64,000 nt of DNA, from assembly GCF_001421515.1 (NCBI RefSeq), contig NZ_LMKM01000009.1, positions 86-64,085 on the forward strand. The letters run 5' to 3'. Source of the DNA: Pedobacter sp. Leaf216. Its GTDB lineage: Bacteria > Bacteroidota > Bacteroidia > Sphingobacteriales > Sphingobacteriaceae. The notes below the pieces were generated by a model that made no database searches, had not been told where the DNA came from, and saw only the letters and a program-made list of their open reading frames with translations. Both the position numbers and the translations under genes were made by a program. Positions 8,116 to 16,945 of the stretch are shown in pieces (the stretch's first letter is position 1; each line of letters opens with the position of its first letter).

Positions 8116-10413
8116 ATGTCAAAGCCACTACGCCCAGCCTTAATCTGCGACCAAAAAATCTTCAATATGGTTAAAATGTTATGCTTTGGTTTTCTATTAA
8201 TCTGCTGTCATTTTAGCGGCTTTGCACAATCATCGGGTCAAAATAGGGTTGCCATAAATACAATAAATACCGCCTTACAGAATGTGCAAAGCGATACTGC
8301 AAGGCTCCGTCTTCTGCATGCCAAGGGAAATTTTTATATGATTGCCTTTGGCCAAAACCGCATGGCAGTTAAAAACCTCGATAGTGCCTACATGGCTTAT
8401 AATAAGGCGAAAAATTTAGGTGCAAAATTACGCATTGATTCCACCTTCGGTAGATACCCCAGTGTTTTAAAACTTGGAGAGGTGATGATGCGAAAAGGCG
8501 ATACCACGCAAGGCATGCGCATGATCCATGAAGTAATTTCTTTTTACCACCACAATGGCAATCAAAACAGGGAAGCAGAGGCACTTCATTTATTGTATAA
8601 GTGTTTGGCACAAATCGACCGGGCAAGGGCTATTAAAGGATTTGAACAGGTATTAAATTTACGTAGAAAGCTTGGACAAAATGATTTGGCCATAAATGCA
8701 GGTTACAACATTGTGGTGCTGGTTTTTGGTACGGGCGACATTGTTAAGGCCGATAATATCTGTTCTGCATTAATTACCGAATTTAAATCAAAAAAGAACA
8801 CCAAACTGGATATGCTCTATATCCATTCCGCAATGATATGCCGCTACAGAGGTAACCTCGATAAAGCATTGGAGCGCACACTGGATGGAATGCACTGGAT
8901 TAATAAAACACAGGGAAAAATTGCTCCGGCGAAAGCTTCTGAGCTGTATGGCGAATTGGGTCAGATTTATCAGGAATTGGGACAGGTAGAACCCAGCGTA
9001 GCATGGTACCGTAAAACGATTGAAGTTAGGGAAAAGCTTTCCCTTGATCGCCGTTTAATTTTGAGAACAGCAGGTTTTATGATCCAGGGGCTTATCAAAC
9101 TTGGCCGAACCAAGGAAGGTTTGCATTATTTTCATGGATTGATTAAAAGAAATCCTCCTGCAAATTCAGAACAAGAGGCAATTATTGCACAAATTAAAGC
9201 TTATTGTTATGATGCCCTTAAGCGTTACGACCTTGCAGAATATTATTTCAAAGAGATGTTAAGGCTCGCCCCGGCCGATATGGACGAAGAATTGTTAACC
9301 CTTTCAAAGCTTGATGTAGCCCAGTTTTACATCCGTCAAAAGAAATTCGCCCAGGCCCGCCTTTTAATCGCCGGTGAGGTTAATGCGCAAAAGACTTTAT
9401 CCATAAATAAGGATGTTTATCTGGCAATATTCAAAATAGATTCTGCCCAGGGGCATATGAAAGAGGCTATAACAAATTATCAAAGGTATAAATCCATAAA
9501 TGATTCAATTTTTAATGAAACAAAAAGCAGGCAGATAGAAGAGCTACAAATAAAGTATGCAACCGAACAACGTGAGAGCGACATCAGTTCGCTGAAAAAA
9601 GATAGTTTGTTGCAGAATGAGAAAATTAAACAGGCCAACAGTACACGTAACCTCACCCTTATAGCCATTGGTTTACTGTTAATTATCATTGTACTTTTAT
9701 ACAATTCCTACCGGATTAACCAGAAAAAGACCAAGGAAATTGACCTTAAAAATGCCTCTTTAAATACGCTTTTGGAAGAGAAAGACACACTTTTAGCAGA
9801 GAAAGAATGGCTGATTAAAGAGGTGCACCACCGCGTTAAAAATAACCTGCAGATTGTGATGGGTTTACTCCAGCGTCAATCATCCTTTATCAATAACAAA
9901 GAAGCATTGGATGCAATTCAGAATAGTGAACAACGCATGCATTCCATTGCACTGATCCACCAGAAGCTCTATCAGAGCGAAGATTTTAAATCGGTAAACA
10001 TGGTTGATTATATTGCCGAGATGATAGGTTACTTACAGGAAAGTTTCGGTTTGGATAGCCAGATTTCTTTTGATAAACAGGTTGATGATATCGATTTCGA
10101 CATTGCAACCGCAGTTCCATTAGGTTTAATTCTTAACGAAGCCATTACTAATGCCATTAAATATGCTTTTAAGGCAAAGCCAGGTGGCCGTATTGATATC
10201 CAACTCAAACAAACCGGAGAAGAAACATTTTGCCTGCAAATTTCGGATGATGGCAGGGGTTTGCCCGATGATCTTGAACCGGCTAAAATACATTCGATGG
10301 GTTTTAACCTGATAAGGGGTTTGAGCAAACAGTTAAATGGCAAACTTGAGGTAGAAAATCAGGATGGATTAACCCTGATCATAAATTTTAAGTGCCAGGC
10401 CCGTTTACATTGA
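8116..10413 (+). CDS. TPR sensor histidine kinase (HisKA_2 type)
   Basis: Membrane sensor kinase. A secretion signal (VKMLCFGFLLICCHFSGFAQ) is followed by about 450 residues of tetratricopeptide-like helical repeats, a membrane segment near residues 514-531 (LTLIAIGLLLIIIVLLYN), a short coiled coil, and a HisKA_2 phosphoacceptor box EVHHRVKNNLQIVMGLL near 568. A HATPase_c domain follows, with N-box LNEAITNAIKYAF (about 672) and G-box DDGRGLPDD. A second Met at 8167 would place the signal peptide directly at the N-terminus and may be the true start. The NtrC-type response regulator begins 180 bases downstream and is the likely partner. Confidence 0.87.
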   Translation: MSKPLRPALICDQKIFNMVKMLCFGFLLICCHFSGFAQSSGQNRVAINTINTALQNVQSDTARLRLLHAKGNFYMIAFGQNRMAVKNLDSAYMAYNKAKNLGAKLRIDSTFGRYPSVLKLGEVMMRKGDTTQGMRMIHEVISFYHHNGNQNREAEALHLLYKCLAQIDRARAIKGFEQVLNLRRKLGQNDLAINAGYNIVVLVFGTGDIVKADNICSALITEFKSKKNTKLDMLYIHSAMICRYRGNLDKALERTLDGMHWINKTQGKIAPAKASELYGELGQIYQELGQVEPSVAWYRKTIEVREKLSLDRRLILRTAGFMIQGLIKLGRTKEGLHYFHGLIKRNPPANSEQEAIIAQIKAYCYDALKRYDLAEYYFKEMLRLAPADMDEELLTLSKLDVAQFYIRQKKFAQARLLIAGEVNAQKTLSINKDVYLAIFKIDSAQGHMKEAITNYQRYKSINDSIFNETKSRQIEELQIKYATEQRESDISSLKKDSLLQNEKIKQANSTRNLTLIAIGLLLIIIVLLYNSYRINQKKTKEIDLKNASLNTLLEEKDTLLAEKEWLIKEVHHRVKNNLQIVMGLLQRQSSFINNKEALDAIQNSEQRMHSIALIHQKLYQSEDFKSVNMVDYIAEMIGYLQESFGLDSQISFDKQVDDIDFDIATAVPLGLILNEAITNAIKYAFKAKPGGRIDIQLKQTGEETFCLQISDDGRGLPDDLEPAKIHSMGFNLIRGLSKQLNGKLEVENQDGLTLIINFKCQARLH

Positions 10414-10415
10414 GC

Positions 10416-10453
10416 CAACGATATTTCGTTGCGGCACAACGTTAATTCGTTGT
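10416..10453. promoter_or_regulatory. Paired dyad operator candidate upstream of the NtrC-type regulator
   Basis: Two palindromes: CAACGATATTTCGTTG at 10416-10431 and ACAACGTTAATTCGTTGT at 10436-10453. Their centres are 21 bases apart, about two helical turns. Closely related sequences occur upstream of the 14338 operon. This suggests binding sites for the 10594 regulator, for example autoregulation; binding is inferred. Confidence 0.5.
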
Positions 10454-10593
10454 TTTAAAACTAAGAGATTGTTGCCATACCAACCACTAATTCAGAAATC
10501 AAATTAATGAAGCTTTAATTTTAACGGAATAATTCTTGTCATTGCCCTTACAACCATAATGTGTATCTTCATATCATCAATAACGTTTAGCTC

Positions 10594-12540
10594 ATGAGTA
10601 AAAAAATACTTATCGTAGAGGATGAATTTGTAATTGCCGATGTTTTAAGCAATTTCCTGCAATCTGCAGGCTACCAGGTTTGCGGATTGGCAGATAGTGT
10701 TCCGGAAGCCCTTGATATGATTGAGCAGCACCAGCCGGATTTAATTTTACTCGATATTTATTTAAAAGGCAAATTAACAGGAATCGACCTCGCCCATCGT
10801 TTAAGTGAAGATAGCTTACCATTCGTTTACATCTCTGCAAATTCAAACCAAAAAGTATTACAAGATGCAAAAATTACCAATCCATATGGGTTTGTAGTTA
10901 AGCCCTTTCGCGAAAAAGACGTATTGATTGCTATTGATATTGCTTTTTATCGCCATCAGCAGCAGCTCCAACAATCTGCAACACAACATGCATCGCTACA
11001 GAAAAAAGCAGCACAGATTTTGGTTTCTGAAGAAAGCTGCGTAAATAAACTGCTTGCAATTGCGAAGTATTTGCAGCCCTATATCCCTTTCGAATTTTTA
11101 TCGATAGGCCTTCGGCAGGAAGATGCAGATGATTTTTACGAACTGAGTTTTTCCAGGATCGGTTTTGATGATTATCAGGTCATCACTGTACACGAACTGA
11201 TGGTAATTACCAATTGCAAGCTACACGAACTTGCACAATTAAAAGCAAAAGACAGGGCCGACGTACTTGCCACCTGGTATGATGAAGATGAATTGCAACA
11301 GCAACTTTCAGTGCCATCATTAAAAAAGGTTTTGGTAAAAAAATATCATTTAAAATCCCATCTGTCACTGCCGATCATCCTGGCGAACAAAAAAACATGT
11401 TATTTTAATTTTTACAGCAGGCGGGCAGATGCCTACCAGGGCGAACATTTATTGGTCTGTAATCAGATTATGCATATTCTGTCGGGTTTTTTAAATGGCA
11501 TGTTTTACCAGTCTGGTAGCCCGATAGTAGATCATACAGCGGGGTTTACACCTTACCAACCTGTCGAAATTAAAGATAAGGATAATTTATTCCAGGGAAT
11601 TATAGGGCGCAGCCATTTGCTTCTGAGCGTATTCGATCAGGTAACTCAAGTAGCAGGTGCAGATTCTGCTGTTCTTATCCTTGGAGAAAGTGGAACAGGA
11701 AAGGAAAAAATTGCTGAACGGATCCACGCATTATCGAGCCGGAAAGACAAGCCTTTTATTCGCATTAATTGTGCGGTGCTGCCTGCAACCCTTATAGATT
11801 CAGAACTTTTTGGTCATGAAAAAGGTGCTTTTACCGGAGCGCATGAGCGTAAAATCGGAAAGTTTGAGCAAGCCCATACCGGAACCATATTTTTGGATGA
11901 AATTGGCGAATTACCGCTTGAGTCGCAGTCGAAGCTTTTGCGTGTGCTACAGGAAAAAGAAATTGAGCGCATTGGTGGGCGTGGCCCGATTAAAATAAAT
12001 GTTAGGGTAATAGCCGCCACTAACCGTAAATTAGATATTGAAGTTGCCGAAGGCCGTTTCAGGCTGGATCTTTATTACAGGATTAATGTATTTCCTATCC
12101 TTATGCCAGCACTTCGTGAGCGTAAAGAAGATATTGCAGCCCTTGCTACCCACTTTCTTAAAATATATGCCAGAAAAACCGGTAAAACAGTTACAGCAAT
12201 TGCTCCGGCTGTGATTAGCCAAATGGAGCAATACCAATGGCCCGGAAACATTCGCGAACTGGAGAATTTAATCGAAAGAAATGTGCTCTTAACCAGGGAA
12301 GAAATTATCAGTACAATGGTATTGCCCACCTCAACAGGATCGGGGGAACGTTTTGTACCCGCTAGCCCAGGCATCGGCACCATGCAGGATGGAGAACGTA
12401 CGCATATTCTTTCTGCGCTAAAAAAATGCAATGGAAAAATATGGGGAGAAGATGGTGCTGCCCGGTTGCTTGACCTTCCGCCCACCACGCTGAATTCGAA
12501 AATGAAAAAACTTGGTATCCGAAAAGATTATGGATTTTAA
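10594..12540 (+). CDS. Sigma-54-dependent response regulator (NtrC type)
   Basis: Phosphorylation-controlled activator of sigma-54 promoters. A receiver domain spans about residues 4-120, with acidic pair E9-D10, phospho-Asp 54 (LLDIY) and a conserved Lys in VVKPF. Residues ~140-330 are an uncharacterised middle region, possibly GAF-like. The AAA+ domain has Walker A GESGTGKE (364-371), the sigma-54 contact loop GAFTGA (411-416), Walker B IFLDEIGEL (~432-440) and arginine-containing RVIAATNR. The C-terminal ~40 residues form a Fis-type helix-turn-helix (GAARLLDLPPTTLNSKMKKLGI). The kinase at 8116 is the probable partner, and similar dyads lie at 10416 and 14010-14234. Confidence 0.92.
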   Translation: MSKKILIVEDEFVIADVLSNFLQSAGYQVCGLADSVPEALDMIEQHQPDLILLDIYLKGKLTGIDLAHRLSEDSLPFVYISANSNQKVLQDAKITNPYGFVVKPFREKDVLIAIDIAFYRHQQQLQQSATQHASLQKKAAQILVSEESCVNKLLAIAKYLQPYIPFEFLSIGLRQEDADDFYELSFSRIGFDDYQVITVHELMVITNCKLHELAQLKAKDRADVLATWYDEDELQQQLSVPSLKKVLVKKYHLKSHLSLPIILANKKTCYFNFYSRRADAYQGEHLLVCNQIMHILSGFLNGMFYQSGSPIVDHTAGFTPYQPVEIKDKDNLFQGIIGRSHLLLSVFDQVTQVAGADSAVLILGESGTGKEKIAERIHALSSRKDKPFIRINCAVLPATLIDSELFGHEKGAFTGAHERKIGKFEQAHTGTIFLDEIGELPLESQSKLLRVLQEKEIERIGGRGPIKINVRVIAATNRKLDIEVAEGRFRLDLYYRINVFPILMPALRERKEDIAALATHFLKIYARKTGKTVTAIAPAVISQMEQYQWPGNIRELENLIERNVLLTREEIISTMVLPTSTGSGERFVPASPGIGTMQDGERTHILSALKKCNGKIWGEDGAARLLDLPPTTLNSKMKKLGIRKDYGF

Positions 12541-12547
12541 ACACTTG

Positions 12548-13915
12548 CTAAAATTTTAACGTTGCCGTACTGCCCGTCATCAGGATATTTTTTCCAGGCC
12601 CGGCTTCTTTAAGAAAATCACCTGCCATAAACCAGGTCAGTTCTTGCCGTAAAGAAAAGTATTTACTAACCGTAAAACTAAATTCGGCTCCCAGCTGACC
12701 ACCAATTTTTTTAGAAGTTCCGGCAGAAGATGGATAAATAAGCCGCCCGTTTACCGCATAAAGCCCGTCTTCTCTACTCATGCGGTAAAAAAGATCGTAA
12801 TCGATTGCGAAGGCCATTTTTTTATTTAACGATAACTCTAAATAGGGGTGTGCATCAATAAGATTATAAGGACCAATTAATGCCGCCAGCCCAAAGTACG
12901 CACCTTTTGGAAACAAAGGGTTAAAAGTATTGAGTTTTCCGTCACCTTTTTTCCTGTCTCCGCTTATCATTTCAGTTTTCAATCCCAGCTTTGGCTTTGC
13001 ATAGGTGTTGTTAAATGAATAGGAGAGGTTGGCCGATAATGTCCATGCAGCAATTTTATTGCCATTAAATTTTCCAAATTGATATAAGCTTTCAATATCA
13101 TACTGAAAGGGGGAGGAACTGCGCCAAAGCCTGCCACCTAGCGAATGACGCTGCTCTTTTCCTTTGCCCTCATTAAAGGTTGCCGCATTTTTATCGATGC
13201 CAAGATAATATACATCCAGATTTCCAAGGAGAGGAAGTTTGTTTATAACGGCGTAAGCTCCCCAAAGTTTGGTGCCCCTGTTAAAAACATCATCAAAAAT
13301 CTCTGGTTTGGCGTTTACATAATAACCGTAAAATACATCAAGTTTAACATTTTTGGCAGAAAACATTCCCTTTACTGCATCAAAAGATTGCCTGTTATTA
13401 GGAGCTTCACGAACGGCAATCAATCTTTGAGAACCGTAAGATAATTCCTGGCGGCCAAATCTAAAAACCAATGCATCCTTATTTATGGTAGATGAGAAAT
13501 CGATAAAACCCTGGTGCATTTCCAACGGATTTTGGTCAATAGGTGAAGGTGTTTCAACCTCGCCGCTGGCCAAACTGCTTTGTAATTGCACAAATGCCCG
13601 CCAGTGTTTGCCTGCATGGAAATGCAAATGACCTAACAGCCTGCTTAAAATAAATCCGTCTTTATCTATCGGTGCTTCGCCCCAATCCTGGTTTTTGAAC
13701 CTAAAATATTGGTACCTCACCTCACCACCAAAACTTATGTAGATGGATTTATCTTTATTTAACGGACTAAACTTTAGCTTATCGTACCAGTTTTTAGCAG
13801 AATCCGAAACTCCGGTTGCATAGTTCTCATCAAACCTTGATGATTTGAAAGCATTTTCTTGTGCTTTTGCTGAGCAGCAAACACAAATAATAAACAGGGA
13901 GAGTATATATTTCAC
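12548..13915 (-). CDS. Alginate-export-like outer membrane porin
   Basis: A 455-residue outer membrane beta-barrel protein resembling the alginate_exp family (AlgE-like). A signal peptide (KYILSLFIICVCCSAKA) is followed by alternating amphipathic strands with the family-like stretches FGGEVRYQYFRFKNQDWG, FRFGRQELSYGSQRLIAVREAPNNRQSFD, and a C-terminal aromatic-ended strand (TATLKF). In Bacteroidota such proteins often sit next to catabolic genes and probably pass small organic substrates, not alginate itself; that role is inferred. It converges on the regulator (stops 8 bases apart) and diverges from the hydrolase operon, so the 13916-14337 gap may serve both. Confidence 0.78.
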   Translation of the reverse strand: MKYILSLFIICVCCSAKAQENAFKSSRFDENYATGVSDSAKNWYDKLKFSPLNKDKSIYISFGGEVRYQYFRFKNQDWGEAPIDKDGFILSRLLGHLHFHAGKHWRAFVQLQSSLASGEVETPSPIDQNPLEMHQGFIDFSSTINKDALVFRFGRQELSYGSQRLIAVREAPNNRQSFDAVKGMFSAKNVKLDVFYGYYVNAKPEIFDDVFNRGTKLWGAYAVINKLPLLGNLDVYYLGIDKNAATFNEGKGKEQRHSLGGRLWRSSSPFQYDIESLYQFGKFNGNKIAAWTLSANLSYSFNNTYAKPKLGLKTEMISGDRKKGDGKLNTFNPLFPKGAYFGLAALIGPYNLIDAHPYLELSLNKKMAFAIDYDLFYRMSREDGLYAVNGRLIYPSSAGTSKKIGGQLGAEFSFTVSKYFSLRQELTWFMAGDFLKEAGPGKNILMTGSTATLKF

Positions 13916-14009
13916 GATCTTATTTTATTTTCCTACCCAATAACCAAACTCATGCCCGATAAGCATAATCGCCCTGGAACCATTATTTTCAATTTCCAAG
14001 GTTAATTGA

Positions 14010-14056
14010 ACCGCTACATTTCGATGTTCAGGAAAATATTTTACGAAATAGCGCTG
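14010..14056. promoter_or_regulatory. Distal inverted-repeat activator site candidate
   Basis: CGCTACATTTCGATG (14012-14026) faces ACGAAATAGCGCTG (14043-14056) as an imperfect inverted repeat with half-site centres about 30 bases apart. The 13-mer ACGAAATAGCGCT is identical to that at 14222-14234. Placed about 240 bases upstream of the sigma-54-like promoter, where bacterial enhancer-binding proteins act. Confidence 0.5.
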
Positions 14057-14188
14057 TTTTGTACGTGCTGTATTCTATCAGGAGCTTATGGCCCTGTAGC
14101 TCAATAAAATTTAATTGAGATGAGCTTTTTGTGTCATTTTATCAGGCATTCCTTCCCAATGTTTTTAACTACGCTAAATCATTCAGGT

Positions 14189-14234
14189 AACGCTATATCG
14201 TTGCAGCAAGCTTAAAGTACAACGAAATAGCGCT
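14189..14234. promoter_or_regulatory. Proximal inverted-repeat activator site candidate
   Basis: AACGCTATATCGTTG (14189-14203) and CAACGAAATAGCGCT (14220-14234) form an inverted repeat matching at 13 of 15 positions, centres 31 bases apart (three helical turns). Each half resembles the dyads upstream of the NtrC-type regulator. The site is about 60 bases upstream of the -24 element at 14290. Confidence 0.55.
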
Positions 14235-14287
14235 AATAAATAGATTCATTTATTTTTTAAATAACTGTTAATCAATGTTTTAATAAT

Positions 14288-14303
14288 TAGGCCAGGCTTT
14301 TGC
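14288..14303 (+). promoter_or_regulatory. Sigma-54-like -24/-12 promoter of the hydrolase operon
   Basis: TAGGCCAGGCTTTTGC carries the invariant GG (14290-14291) and GC (14302-14303) separated by exactly 10 bases, with TTGC at the -12 box. Four of the eight -24 box positions beyond GG deviate or are weak, so it is a moderate match to TTGGCACG-N4-TTGC. Transcription would begin near 14315, about 23 bases before the ATG at 14338. The activator gene and dyad sites nearby support it. Confidence 0.5.
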
Positions 14304-14337
14304 CTTTCATCGGGCTGTAACCAAAAACCGTAACAAG

Positions 14338-15126
14338 ATGAAGAATGCTCCCTCGAACACAATTGTATTTATCACAGGTGCTTTTGTAACCAATGATTGC
14401 TGGAAAGAATGGACGGAATATTTTCAGCAAATGGAATTTAAGGTGTTTGCCCCTGCATGGCCCCATAAAGATGCACCTGCATGCACATTGCGCCAGCGAC
14501 AGCCTGACGCTCAAATAGCTAGTCAGCGTTTGGCAAGCCTTATCGAATACTTTTCGCAAATAATTGCTCAATTGGATGAAATCCCAATCCTTATCGGCCA
14601 TTCAATGGGTGGCCTGATTGCCCAGCTATTACTTCAAAAGGGGCAGGCCAGTGCCGCAATTGCCATCCATTCGCTGCAACCCCAGGGTGTTTTTACATTT
14701 AAATATAGTTTTTATAAGGCCGGGTGGAAAGCACTTGGCTTTTTTACCAATCCCAATAAAAGTTACCTGATGTCATTTTCAGCCTGGCAATATGCCTTCA
14801 CCAATGGTATGGATTATGACGCCCAAAAAGAGGCCTATTACAGCTATCTCGCTCCAGAATCCAAGCTGCTGATCAGGGATGCAACCACCACAGCTGCCAA
14901 AATTGATTTCGCCAACCCGCACCAGCCTTTGCTTTTTATTTCGGGCAGTGAAGATCGGTTTATTCCAGCCTCGCTCAATTATACCAACTACCAAAAGTAC
15001 ACGCACCAAAGTTCTATCACAGCATACAAAGAATTTCCAGGCAGAAACCATTTTGTACTCGGCCAGCCAGGGTGGAAAGAAATTGCAGATTATATTTCCA
15101 GTTGGCTACTAAATCTTAAATCTTAA
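14338..15126 (+). CDS. Alpha/beta hydrolase
   Basis: A 262-residue cytoplasmic alpha/beta-hydrolase with nucleophile elbow GHSMGG (Ser near residue 95). The acid region is ISGSEDRFIP, and the catalytic His lies in GRNHFVLGQ. The N-terminal FITGAF supplies the oxyanion-hole strand. First gene of a tight operon: 4 bases separate it from the amidohydrolase. Likely an esterase, lipase or amide hydrolase in a catabolic pathway; the substrate is not apparent. No signal peptide. Confidence 0.85.
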   Translation: MKNAPSNTIVFITGAFVTNDCWKEWTEYFQQMEFKVFAPAWPHKDAPACTLRQRQPDAQIASQRLASLIEYFSQIIAQLDEIPILIGHSMGGLIAQLLLQKGQASAAIAIHSLQPQGVFTFKYSFYKAGWKALGFFTNPNKSYLMSFSAWQYAFTNGMDYDAQKEAYYSYLAPESKLLIRDATTTAAKIDFANPHQPLLFISGSEDRFIPASLNYTNYQKYTHQSSITAYKEFPGRNHFVLGQPGWKEIADYISSWLLNLKS

Positions 15127-15130
15127 AACG

Positions 15131-16915
15131 ATGAAAACAATTAGTAAAATAAACCGCATATTTTTCTTCCTGCTCCTGTTATCTTATAGCTTAAAGAGCT
15201 ATGGCCAGGAAAAAGCAGATCTGATTATTTACAATGCAAAAATTGCCACCATGGCCAAAACTGGTGAATTTAAGCAGGCAATAGCGGTAAAAAAAGGAAT
15301 TATCCTGGCTACAGGCACTAATGCCAATATCCTTAAAGCTTATAAAACCAGTGGTTCTAAACTTTACAATGCTGCGGGTAAAACAATCATTCCGGGAATA
15401 AACGATTCACATATCCATGCCATCAGGGAAGGACTAAATTTTAACATGGAACTTCGCTGGGATGGGGTAAAAACACTTAAAAGAGCAATGGAAATGCTTA
15501 AAGAGCAGGCCGCAAGAGCCCCTGAAGGCGCGTGGATTAAAGTTGTAGGCGGCTGGAATGAGTTTCAGTTTGAAGAAAAGCGTCAGCCCAGCATCGACGA
15601 AATTAATACTGCTGTGCCTGATAAGCCTGTATTGATTACTTACCTGTATGGGAAGGCTTTTGTGAACAAGAAAGGGATAGAAGTACTCGATTATGACAAG
15701 AAAACCAGCTACCCCGGAAGCCTGGTTGAACTAGACCAAAGCGGAATACCTACAGGCATGCTCTATGCCAAAGAAACCCCAATGGCAATTTACAAAACAC
15801 TCGCCCTTACCGGGAAACTAAATGACCAGGAGCGGATTAATAGCTCGGCACACTTTTACAGAGAATTAAACCGGTTCGGAATTACCAGTGTAATAGATGC
15901 GGCTGGTGGTGCCCAAAACTATGATGCCGATTACCAGGCCTCTCTCGCGCTTGCAAAGGCTGGACAACTCACGGTACGCACCGCATATTATTTATTTGCC
16001 CAACAAAAAGGGCAGGAATTTTCTGACTATGAAAAATGGATAGGCCAGACACATCCAAACAAAAACGACCACCTATTAATGGCCAATGGTTATGCAATGG
16101 AAGGTGCCGGGGAGAACCTGATTGCTTCCGGAGCAGATTTCGAAAATTTTTTGGAACCCCGAATCGAGCTATCCCCTGAAATGGAAAAAGACCTGGAACC
16201 GATTATCAGATTGCTTGTTAAAAACCGATGGCCCTTTCGCCTCCATGCAACCTATGGCGAATCTATTGCACGCATGTTAACGGTTTTTGAAAAAGTTAAC
16301 CGCGATACGCCTTTTAATGGTTTGCGGTGGTTTTTTGATCATGCAGAAACCATAAGTGACGATGAACTTCTAAGGGTTAAAGCATTGGGAGGAGGTGTAG
16401 CAGTTCAGTTTAGAATGTATTACCAGGGAGAGTTGTATCAAAAAATGTATGGGCAGCCCAAAACGCAGCTGCCACCAATTAAAAAGATGCTGGCACTGGG
16501 TATCCCGGTAGGGATGGGTACCGATGCACCAAGAATTTCTACCTACAATCCATGGATGGCACTGCATTGGTTAATTACCGGTAAAACTATCGGCGGTATG
16601 CAGTTTTGGCCTAAAAATCAGGTACTGGATAAATTTACCGCACTAAAATTATATACCTCAGGAAGTGCCTGGTTTTCGGGCGAACAACACTTAAAAGGTA
16701 CACTTGTTAAAGGCATGTATGCTGATATGGTAATGCTCTCAGATGATTATTTCTCTGCAAATCCAGATCAAATTAAAAATATCACCGCTTTGTTAACTGT
16801 GGTTAATGGCAAGGTTGTATATGCTTCAGGGCCATTTAAAAAAGACTGCCCACCTATTGATCCGGTTATTCCTGCCTGGTCGCCTGTAAAATATTTCGGT
16901 GGTTATCAAAAATAA
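15131..16915 (+). CDS. Secreted amidohydrolase (YtcJ-like)
   Basis: A 594-residue metal-dependent hydrolase of the YtcJ/amidohydrolase_3 type. A signal peptide (about residues 1-25, ending SYGQ) precedes the family opening ADLIIYNAKIATM and the metal motif HIH in INDSHIHAIREG. Further conserved pieces are RLHATYGES, WFFDHAE and GMGTDAP. The C-terminal GMYADMVMLSDD closes the sandwich domain. Start at 15131 is the only Met giving a signal peptide. It sits second in the operon, 4 bases after the alpha/beta hydrolase and 30 before the metallo-beta-lactamase-fold gene, suggesting stepwise hydrolysis of an amide- or ester-containing substrate. Confidence 0.87.
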   Translation: MKTISKINRIFFFLLLLSYSLKSYGQEKADLIIYNAKIATMAKTGEFKQAIAVKKGIILATGTNANILKAYKTSGSKLYNAAGKTIIPGINDSHIHAIREGLNFNMELRWDGVKTLKRAMEMLKEQAARAPEGAWIKVVGGWNEFQFEEKRQPSIDEINTAVPDKPVLITYLYGKAFVNKKGIEVLDYDKKTSYPGSLVELDQSGIPTGMLYAKETPMAIYKTLALTGKLNDQERINSSAHFYRELNRFGITSVIDAAGGAQNYDADYQASLALAKAGQLTVRTAYYLFAQQKGQEFSDYEKWIGQTHPNKNDHLLMANGYAMEGAGENLIASGADFENFLEPRIELSPEMEKDLEPIIRLLVKNRWPFRLHATYGESIARMLTVFEKVNRDTPFNGLRWFFDHAETISDDELLRVKALGGGVAVQFRMYYQGELYQKMYGQPKTQLPPIKKMLALGIPVGMGTDAPRISTYNPWMALHWLITGKTIGGMQFWPKNQVLDKFTALKLYTSGSAWFSGEQHLKGTLVKGMYADMVMLSDDYFSANPDQIKNITALLTVVNGKVVYASGPFKKDCPPIDPVIPAWSPVKYFGGYQK

Positions 16916-16945
16916 ATTAATTAAAAAATTGTAAATCAATTCAAA

